Shown here: positions 1 to 4,611 of the stretch, one piece after another
Numbering within the stretch: position 1 is the first letter of the stretch
How the letters are laid out: each line of letters opens with the position of its first letter
Source: an uncultured Erysipelotrichaceae bacterium
GTDB lineage: Bacteria; Bacillota_I; Bacilli_A; Acholeplasmatales; Anaeroplasmataceae
Direction of reading: 5' to 3'
Assembly (NCBI GenBank): GCA_902796895.1
Contig: CADBQV010000064.1
Location: 1-5,228, forward strand
Length of the DNA stretch: 5,228 bases
Program-made: the position numbers and the translations under genes
The notes under the pieces: model-generated
Seen by the model: only the letters and a program-made list of their open reading frames with translations
What the model was told of the DNA's origin: nothing
Databases searched by the model: none

Positions 1-204
1 AAAAAGAATTTAATTAACTTTGGTATTTTACCAATAGAATTAGATATTGAAGCAAACTTATTTGATGAAATTAATGTTACATATGATGAATCTGAAATCG
101 TTGTAACTAATAAAACATTAAATAAAACTTATAGAAAAAAGAATGATTTAACTTTAGAAGAATATAAACTAATTGAACTTGGTGGTCTTTTAAATACATT
201 CTAG
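1..204 (+). CDS. acnA: Aconitate hydratase, C-terminal end (5' partial)
   Basis: The first 67 codons in frame 1 are open and stop at TAG 202-204; the gene begins upstream of the window. The fragment opens with NLINFGILPIEL, a strongly conserved block of the aconitase swivel domain (domain 4), and closes with the family's C-terminal GGLLN motif. Aconitase interconverts citrate and isocitrate with a 4Fe-4S cluster in the cytosol; the cluster-binding cysteines lie in the missing part. The citrate synthase gene starts 12 nt downstream with no terminator between, so the two are almost surely co-transcribed. From the tail alone I cannot separate aconitase from close relatives such as homoaconitase or 3-isopropylmalate dehydratase-like proteins, but the neighbour strongly favours aconitase. 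Confidence 0.85.
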   Translation, partial: KKNLINFGILPIELDIEANLFDEINVTYDESEIVVTNKTLNKTYRKKNDLTLEEYKLIELGGLLNTF

Positions 205-216
205 AAAGGACATTAT

Positions 217-1524
217 ATGTACGAGTTTTTACAAGAAAAATATGATGACTTATTAAAAAACGAATCTATTGATTCATCTTTATATGATAAATATGATGTT
301 AAAAGAGGATTAAGAAATAACAATGGTACTGGTGTATTAGTTGGTTTAACTAGAGTAGCTGAAGTATCAGGTTATTATGTTATAGATAATAAAAAAGAAC
401 CAAAGGATGGTAATTTATATTATCGTGGAATCGATGTAAAAGAAGTAGCTAAGCTATCTGGAAATGATTTTGGTTATGAAAATACTTGTTTCTTATTATT
501 ATTTGGTCATTATCCTAATAGCAGTGAATCAAGAATATTTAAAAAGATATTAAGTGAAAATTATGATTTACCAAAAGGCTTTTTGGAAAATATAATATTA
601 GCTAATCCTTCTAAATCATTAATGAATCATATTAATAGATCAATCTTATCATTATATTCATTTGATTCAGATCCAGATAATATTGATGGATTTGAATTAA
701 TTAAAAAAGGATTATCTATAATTGCTAAAATGCCTGCAATTATATCTTATTCACTTCAAGCAAAAACACATTATCTTGATAATGATTCATTACATATCCA
801 TTATCCAAAGCAAGAATATTCAATTGCTGAAAATATATTATATTTATCAAGAAATGATGGTAAATTTACTGATATTGAAGCTAAAACATTAGATATGTGT
901 TTAATTGTTCATGCTGACCATGGTGGAGGAAATAATAGTGCCTTTGTAGGTACATGTGTATCATCTACATTAACTGATATTTATTCTATGATATCTGCAT
1001 CTTTAGCATCATTAAAAGGACCACGTCATGGTGGTGCTAATATGGCAGTGCTTGATATGATGAAGGATGTTGAAAAGGAAATCGGATTTAATGCAAGCGA
1101 TGATGAAATAAGAAAAATAATCAATAAAATATTAGATAAGGATTTCTTTGATAAGACAGGATTAATATATGGTATAGGACATGCAATTTATACATTGTCT
1201 GATCCTAGATGTGAATTATTAAGAGAAAAAGCAAAAGAATTAGCAGAGGCTAAACATTCAGAAAAATTTGAATTCTATCATAGATTTGAAAAAATCGCCA
1301 TTGAAGAGGTTCAAAAGAAAAAAGGTATTGTTTGTTGTGCTAATGTCGATTATTATTCTGGTTTAATATATGAAATGCTAAATATTCCAAGAGATTTATT
1401 CATTCCTATTTTTGCAGCAGCGAGATTGGTTGGATGGATAAGCCATGATATTGAAAACCTATTATATTGTAATAAAATTATTAGACCTGCAACAAAATAT
1501 GTTGGACAGAAGAAAGATAACTAG
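217..1524 (+). CDS. gltA: Citrate synthase (Si-type, clostridial-like long form)
   Basis: Condenses oxaloacetate and acetyl-CoA to citrate in the cytosol, the entry step of the TCA cycle; citZ is the Bacillus name. The 435-aa protein carries the full catalytic set. His271 lies in GPRHGGAN, His322 in GIGHAIY and Asp378 in NVDYYSG; these match E. coli His264, His305 and Asp362. The substrate-binding HADH motif is at 232-235, with Arg331 in SDPR, Arg403 in ARLVGW and a C-terminal IIRP. The N-terminal extension and the HADHGGGNNS context resemble the roughly 450-aa clostridial citrate/2-methylcitrate synthases more than the shorter Bacillus CitZ. The start ATG is set by AAAGGA at 205-210, 6 nt upstream. 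2-Methylcitrate synthase activity cannot be excluded from sequence, but adjacency to aconitase supports citrate synthase. Confidence 0.95.
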   Translation: MYEFLQEKYDDLLKNESIDSSLYDKYDVKRGLRNNNGTGVLVGLTRVAEVSGYYVIDNKKEPKDGNLYYRGIDVKEVAKLSGNDFGYENTCFLLLFGHYPNSSESRIFKKILSENYDLPKGFLENIILANPSKSLMNHINRSILSLYSFDSDPDNIDGFELIKKGLSIIAKMPAIISYSLQAKTHYLDNDSLHIHYPKQEYSIAENILYLSRNDGKFTDIEAKTLDMCLIVHADHGGGNNSAFVGTCVSSTLTDIYSMISASLASLKGPRHGGANMAVLDMMKDVEKEIGFNASDDEIRKIINKILDKDFFDKTGLIYGIGHAIYTLSDPRCELLREKAKELAEAKHSEKFEFYHRFEKIAIEEVQKKKGIVCCANVDYYSGLIYEMLNIPRDLFIPIFAAARLVGWISHDIENLLYCNKIIRPATKYVGQKKDN

Positions 1525-1536
1525 TATTCTTTGAAT

Positions 1537-1566
1537 TTGACTTTTTAGAGTATAATATAATATAAT
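1537..1566 (+). promoter_or_regulatory. Putative sigma-A promoter for the exported protein gene
   Basis: TTGACT (1537-1542) is a good -35 box. Three overlapping perfect TATAAT boxes follow at 1551, 1556 and 1561, created by a 5-bp TATAA repeat. Only the third (1561-1566) has a workable 18-nt spacer; the others give 8 and 13 nt. Transcription would start near 1573, leaving a leader of about 22 nt with AAAGGA at 1578-1583. No convincing terminator lies between citrate synthase and this site, so read-through from upstream is also likely. Confidence 0.6.
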
Positions 1567-1594
1567 ATATTATTATGAAAGGAATAGTGATTAT

Positions 1595-2239
1595 ATGCAA
1601 AGAACACTAGGACAGAATTATCGTCGCTTCTTCGGTATATTAATTTTAATAGCTATTGCAATATGTGTACCACTTGCATTAATCGCTAATGCTTACTCAA
1701 GTATCGCTAAACAAGAAATTAAGGTAGAAGATCAAACAATTCCTGCAGTTTCGATGGATTATAATGTTTTCGATACAAATAAGGTTAGATTAACATTCAA
1801 TGTTGAAAGAAGTAATTTAACAGTTGCAAACATTAAAAAAACTTCTGAAGAAACTGACGCTAGTGGTAAGACAATTACTAAAACAGAATATGTAAAAGAA
1901 TTTTTTCAATCTTATACAATATTTTTAGTTAATAAAACAAAATTAGATAAAGCAGCTGCATCAGGTGGTTCAGCATATTATGGAGATCATATTGAAAAAC
2001 AAATAACTGTAACTCAAGATGATACACCAATGGATGAAATCGATGCCTCATATGAAGATGGTGCTAATGTTATAAAAGCTGTAACAAGAAAATTTGATGT
2101 TTTATTTGAAGGTTTATCAAGAAATACAACATATAGATATGCAATAACTTTCTATTATAGCAAAAATGGTTCTAATACATCTTATGTAAAAGAATTTAAT
2201 AGCTATTTTACAGATGAAAAAACATTTACAATTAATTAA
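1595..2239 (+). CDS. Exported or membrane-anchored protein of unknown function with Fn3-like C-terminal half
   Basis: I do not recognise a named family. The 214-aa protein starts with a basic stretch containing NYRR, then a single hydrophobic segment at about residues 12-33, then a soluble region rich in Thr, Ser, Lys and Asp. This predicts a one-pass protein with its bulk outside the cell. An Ala-Asn-Ala at 31-33 could be a signal peptidase I site, so it may be released rather than anchored. The C-terminal stretch 173-206 (LSRNTTYRYAITFYY, then a Gly/Asn turn and a further strand) matches the pattern of fibronectin type III strands E-G with its tyrosine corner. Residues 53-72 look like an early beta strand pair of the same fold. 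AAAGGA at 1578-1583 supports the ATG with 11-nt spacing. A terminator follows, and the gene has its own promoter, so it may be a single-gene unit. The Fn3 assignment is inference from pattern. Confidence 0.8.
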   Translation: MQRTLGQNYRRFFGILILIAIAICVPLALIANAYSSIAKQEIKVEDQTIPAVSMDYNVFDTNKVRLTFNVERSNLTVANIKKTSEETDASGKTITKTEYVKEFFQSYTIFLVNKTKLDKAAASGGSAYYGDHIEKQITVTQDDTPMDEIDASYEDGANVIKAVTRKFDVLFEGLSRNTTYRYAITFYYSKNGSNTSYVKEFNSYFTDEKTFTIN

Positions 2240-2242
2240 TTG

Positions 2243-2274
2243 ATAATGGTCATTAATTTGACCATTATTTTTTT
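2243..2274 (+). terminator. Intrinsic terminator
   Basis: A perfect 10-bp stem, ATAATGGTCA (2243-2252) pairing with TGACCATTAT (2259-2268), closes a 6-nt TTAATT loop and runs straight into a run of T residues ending at 2274. It starts 4 nt after the stop codon of the exported protein gene. It would end that transcript and any read-through from the aconitase-citrate synthase genes. Confidence 0.9.
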
Positions 2275-2291
2275 CTATTGTATTATTATTG

Positions 2292-2300
2292 TGATATAAT
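2292..2300 (+). promoter_or_regulatory. Extended -10 promoter for the cvfB operon
   Basis: A perfect TATAAT (2295-2300) is preceded by the TGN element (TG at 2292-2293), giving an extended -10. The matching -35 position (about 2272-2277) falls in the T tract of the preceding terminator and is poor, which an extended -10 can compensate. Predicted transcription start is near 2307, only about 10 nt before the ATG at 2317. Confidence 0.65.
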
Positions 2301-2316
2301 ATATTCGGTGTTATTT

Positions 2317-2745
2317 ATGAATAAAAAAGCTTTTTTATTAGAAATGAGACAAACAGGTAAGCTAAAAGGCTTAAAGCCATGTTATATCTCTTTAAAATTT
2401 AATAGCGGAAAAATCTATAATGGTGGTAATGCTAATTTCATTATGTCACTTAGAAATGGTACTTTATATTTTCAAAAATATTCAAAATTATTTTCTAAAT
2501 TACAACCATCAGGTGACTTTAGTGTAAATGCTAAAAGATTTAAAGATTATACAGTTATAGATAATAAATTATTTAAAATATTATCACTAAAAGATAGTGA
2601 AGGTTTTTCTTTAGAAATATATTATAATATTTATGGTGATAATACATTATCAACAATAGAAAATATTGATAGAATTGTTTCTGAATTAAAAGATTTATAT
2701 GGATTAAAGCTTTTAAAGGAGGATGATAAGAATGAACAATCTTAG
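2317..2745 (+). CDS. Hypothetical protein, first gene of the cvfB operon
   Basis: Not recognised. The 142-aa product has no signal peptide or membrane segment. It looks like an alternating-strand beta protein (about residues 21-106) followed by one amphipathic C-terminal helix (about 112-134) and a charged tail. That outline resembles PH-like or small-barrel folds, but this is weak inference. I chose ATG 2317 over an in-frame TTG at 2278, because the TTG lies upstream of the -10 box, right behind the terminator, and would add 13 residues of unlikely sequence. The only ribosome-site candidate is a weak GGTG (2307-2310), 6 nt upstream. The 3' end overlaps the next gene by 14 nt and carries that gene's strong Shine-Dalgarno sequence. 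It is co-transcribed with cvfB, which hints at an RNA-related or regulatory job, nothing firmer. Confidence 0.75.
   Translation: MNKKAFLLEMRQTGKLKGLKPCYISLKFNSGKIYNGGNANFIMSLRNGTLYFQKYSKLFSKLQPSGDFSVNAKRFKDYTVIDNKLFKILSLKDSEGFSLEIYYNIYGDNTLSTIENIDRIVSELKDLYGLKLLKEDDKNEQS
2717..2723 (+). promoter_or_regulatory. Strong Shine-Dalgarno site for the 48-aa ORF
   Basis: AAGGAGG matches the anti-Shine-Dalgarno core perfectly and sits 8 nt before ATG 2732. It is inside the coding region of the preceding gene. It is the main evidence that the short ORF at 2732 is translated. Confidence 0.8.
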
Positions 2746-2878
2746 TCAAAAAGAAAAAGATTTAATAAAAAAATATGAAACTAATGATTTTAAAAAGCAA
2801 AGAAAATTTAGTAAAGAAAAGAAAGAAATGTATTTAAAACAAACAGATAGAAATTATAAGGATGGTGATAGAAATTGA
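2732..2878 (+). CDS. Small lysine-rich protein (48 aa), unknown function
   Basis: A short gene with an ATG start, the best ribosome site in the window and a TGA stop at 2876-2878. The product is very hydrophilic: 12 Lys and 3 Arg against 9 acidic residues, no Cys, no Trp, and few aliphatic residues (Leu4, Leu11, Ile12, Leu35). It is likely a cytosolic helical or disordered peptide, perhaps nucleic-acid or ribosome-binding given its charge, but that is inference. It overlaps the upstream gene by 14 nt and shares TTGA (2875-2878) with the cvfB start, so termination here would place ribosomes at the cvfB initiation codon. It could be a leader peptide that gates cvfB translation, a partner protein, or both. 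I know no named family for it. Confidence 0.7.
   Translation: MNNLSQKEKDLIKKYETNDFKKQRKFSKEKKEMYLKQTDRNYKDGDRN
2864..2877 (+). promoter_or_regulatory. Ribosome site and TTG start of cvfB
   Basis: GGTGAT (2864-2869) matches the 3' half of the consensus AGGAGGTGATC and ends 5 nt before the TTG at 2875-2877. The N-terminus read from this TTG (MIKIGDYNFLKI) fits the expected start of the first S1-like domain. The next in-frame Met is Met21, at ATG 2935, inside that domain, so TTG is the preferred start. Confidence 0.7.
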
Positions 2879-3717
2879 TAAAAATTGGTGATTATAATTT
2901 CTTAAAAATTGATAGAATATCTGATTTAGGATATATGCTTATAGATGGATCAGATGAATATTTACTACACTTTAAGGAAGCTAAGTGTGAACATCAATTA
3001 GGTGATGAGGTAAAAGTATTTATTTATTATGATAAAAAAGAAAGATTAACTGCAACTGAAGCAGAGGTTTTTTCTACTATCAATATGGCAGGATTTGCAG
3101 AAGTAGTAGATGTTGCACTAAACGCTGGTGTATTCGTTGATATAAATACACCTAAGGATGTATTTGTATCTAAAGATAATTTGCCATATGATACATCTTT
3201 ATGGCCACAAATTGGAGATAAATTATTTGTTAAATTAAAAATGAAGAAAAACCAATTTGTAGCTAAGCCATTAAATAGATTTGATATTATTGCACTTCAT
3301 AAAAATGTAAATTACGTAGAAGGTGAAAAGGTATTAAGCTATGTTATAAAAATAGCTGATGCAGGTATTTCTTTAATTACAAATGATATGATGCATGTAT
3401 TTGTACCAAGAGCTCAGTATAGAGGAAAATATCGAATTGGTGAAGAATTAGAAGTAACTATAACTAAAAAAATAGATGAAGAATATTATGGTACTTTAAA
3501 TTTACATAAAGAATTATTAATGGATACCGATAAAGAATTAATTTTAAATTATATGAATTCTAATAAGGGCACTATGCCTTTAACTGCTAAATCAAGTGCT
3601 GAGGATGTATTTAGAATACTTAAAATGTCAAGAAAAGCATTTAAAAGAGCATATGGTAATTTATATAAAGAACATCTAATAGTTTTTGATGATGAAAAAA
3701 CAACTTTAGTTAAATAA
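2875..3717 (+). CDS. cvfB: CvfB/YitL-type S1-domain RNA-binding protein
   Basis: A 280-aa protein matching the CvfB family (conserved virulence factor B of Staphylococcus aureus, YitL of Bacillus) in length and architecture. Expected domains are three S1-like beta barrels at about 1-65, 68-133 and 145-212, then a winged-helix domain at about 218-280. Family signatures visible are the RLTATEAEVF end of the first barrel, GVFVDI and FVSKDNLP in the second, VFVPRAQYRGKYRIGEE in the third, and the C-terminal run SSAEDVFRILKMSRKAFKRA followed by GNLYKE. CvfB binds RNA in the cytosol and in S. aureus influences virulence and haemolysin expression; its direct targets here are unknown. It is the last gene of a three-gene operon, translated from a TTG that overlaps the preceding stop. 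No strong terminator follows. Confidence 0.9.
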   Translation: MIKIGDYNFLKIDRISDLGYMLIDGSDEYLLHFKEAKCEHQLGDEVKVFIYYDKKERLTATEAEVFSTINMAGFAEVVDVALNAGVFVDINTPKDVFVSKDNLPYDTSLWPQIGDKLFVKLKMKKNQFVAKPLNRFDIIALHKNVNYVEGEKVLSYVIKIADAGISLITNDMMHVFVPRAQYRGKYRIGEELEVTITKKIDEEYYGTLNLHKELLMDTDKELILNYMNSNKGTMPLTAKSSAEDVFRILKMSRKAFKRAYGNLYKEHLIVFDDEKTTLVK

Positions 3718-3722
3718 ATATT

Positions 3723-3742
3723 TTTGTGAATATTTGTGAATA
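3723..3742 (+). repeat. Tandem 10-bp direct repeat upstream of the -35 box
   Basis: TTTGTGAATA occurs twice back to back (3723-3732 and 3733-3742), ending 4 nt before the -35 hexamer at 3747. The 10-bp period puts both copies on the same face of the helix, as expected for an operator or activator site. It could instead act as an A/T-rich UP element or be chance in AT-rich DNA. Confidence 0.6.
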
Positions 3743-3746
3743 AATG

Positions 3747-3775
3747 TTGACAATCAGTAAATTTCAGTATATTAT
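3747..3775 (+). promoter_or_regulatory. Near-consensus sigma-A promoter of the nfeD-paraslipin operon
   Basis: A perfect TTGACA (3747-3752) is followed after exactly 17 nt by TATTAT (3770-3775). The spacer holds TCAGTA twice (3754-3759 and 3764-3769), again 10 bp apart. The predicted start near 3782 gives a leader of only about 11-14 nt. This is the best core promoter in the window. Confidence 0.8.
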
Positions 3776-3782
3776 TATCTTA

Positions 3783-3792
3783 GAGAGGTGAT
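3783..3792 (+). promoter_or_regulatory. Shine-Dalgarno site of the 129-aa gene
   Basis: GAGAGGTGAT contains an 8-nt perfect match (GAGGTGAT) to the consensus. Its AGAGG core ends 4 nt before ATG 3793 and 7 nt before the adjacent in-frame ATG 3796. The spacing slightly favours the second ATG, so the true protein may lack the first Met. Confidence 0.75.
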
Positions 3793-4182
3793 ATGATGCT
3801 GGAATTTTTTGACGAGAAAGAAAAAAATGGTGTAGCTACAATTTATGATAGGCACATCTTATTCAATTCAAAACTAATTCAATATTTTAAAGATGCATAT
3901 AGAGTTAGAGCGGCAATAGATAAAGAAGAAAAAAAGCTTTATATCTTTATGATAAATAAAGATTATGCTTTAAGTGGTGAATTAAATGAATCATCTTTAT
4001 TATCTGTAAGTGTTTCTAAATCTTATGTAAGAATTGCATCAAAAAGCTTAATTAATTTTATTGCTTCATCATTTAATATAGAAACTACAAAGGATAAAGG
4101 TATTCCATTTGAAGCAATATATAGTGATGAGAAAAAAGCAATAATTGTTAATATGGGAGGTAGTTTATGCAAGAATACATGA
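3793..4182 (+). CDS. Unknown protein with two-fold internal repeat, possibly AbrB/MraZ-like
   Basis: Not a family I can name. The 129-aa (or 128-aa, from ATG 3796) soluble protein has two similar halves, about 15-53 and 76-121. Each shows a strand, an Ile, a Ser/Lys pair, LI plus an aromatic-containing helix, then a hairpin ending in an acidic-Lys-Lys turn and a hydrophobic strand. Matching pieces are HILFNSKLIQYF with DKEEKKLYIFM, and VRIASKSLINFI with SDEKKAIIVNM. Tandem halves of this size are typical of MraZ and other double swapped-hairpin (SpoVT/AbrB) DNA-binding proteins, so a transcriptional regulator is possible, but this is inference. It is the first gene after the repeat-decorated promoter and overlaps nfeD by 16 nt, with nfeD's ribosome site inside its coding region. 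Autoregulation of the membrane operon is an attractive but untested idea. Confidence 0.8.
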   Translation: MMLEFFDEKEKNGVATIYDRHILFNSKLIQYFKDAYRVRAAIDKEEKKLYIFMINKDYALSGELNESSLLSVSVSKSYVRIASKSLINFIASSFNIETTKDKGIPFEAIYSDEKKAIIVNMGGSLCKNT

Positions 4183-4610
4183 TTTGGGTTTGGCTAGGCG
4201 TATTCGTTGTGGCATTTATTGTTGAAGCTATAACGCAAGATTTAGTATCTGTATGGTTTGGTCTTGGTGCTATCGTATGTGTATGCATATCAAGTACACC
4301 ATGGTGGGTACAATTAATTGTCTTTGTAATTGTTAGTGCGATTGCATTAGCTGCTACAAGACCATTAGTTAAAAAGATTTTATCTAGAGAAGAAAGAAAA
4401 ACCAATACCGATGATTTTATAGGTAGAAAGGTTAAAACAATTACTGAAGTATCTAAATTTGATGGTGGCGTTGTAAAAATTAATGGTATTGAATATGGCG
4501 CTATGTTAATGGAAAATAGTGACACTACAATAGAAAAAGATGTAATTGTTGAGGTAGTTGCTATAAAAGGTAACAAATTAATTATTAAAGAATTAGAGGG
4601 GGACAAGTAG
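4167..4610 (+). CDS. nfeD: NfeD family membrane protein (short form)
   Basis: A 147-aa partner of SPFH/stomatin-type proteins in bacterial membrane microdomains. Predicted transmembrane segments lie at about 6-22, 28-43 and 47-64, followed by a cytosolic OB-fold domain at about 84-144. Family marks visible are VSVWFGLGAI in the second segment, the TRPLVKK end of the third, and TNTDDFIGRKV at the entry to the OB fold. The usual G-x-V-x-x-x-G-x-x-W pattern reads GVVKINGIEY, with Tyr110 in place of the common Trp. It lacks the serine-protease domain of long NfeD proteins and corresponds to the short type paired with paraslipins, such as E. coli YbbJ. The start is supported by GGGAGG at 4155-4160, 6 nt upstream. 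It overlaps the upstream gene by 16 nt and lies 1 nt from the SPFH gene. Confidence 0.92.
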   Translation: MQEYMIWVWLGVFVVAFIVEAITQDLVSVWFGLGAIVCVCISSTPWWVQLIVFVIVSAIALAATRPLVKKILSREERKTNTDDFIGRKVKTITEVSKFDGGVVKINGIEYGAMLMENSDTTIEKDVIVEVVAIKGNKLIIKELEGDK

Positions 4611-4611
4611 T

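Noticed and set aside
1513..1532. Hairpin around the citrate synthase stop (AAAGA with TCTTT)
   Set aside because: Only 5 bp, mismatched inside, and the T-rich stretch is about 10 nt away and overlaps the promoter; not a convincing terminator.
2278..2316. Longer TTG start for the 142-aa protein
   Set aside because: The TTG is upstream of the extended -10 box, directly after the terminator T tract, and has no ribosome site; ATG 2317 is the sensible start.
3716..3735. Hairpin after cvfB (AAATATT with AATATTT, 6-nt loop)
   Set aside because: The 7-bp stem is purely A/T, has no T tract after it and overlaps the 10-bp direct repeat; too weak to call a terminator.
4148..4606. 152-aa open frame on the minus strand across nfeD
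   Set aside because: It is antisense to the well-supported nfeD coding frame, has low-complexity Thr/Ser/Ile-rich translation and no sign of an independent gene; a shadow frame.
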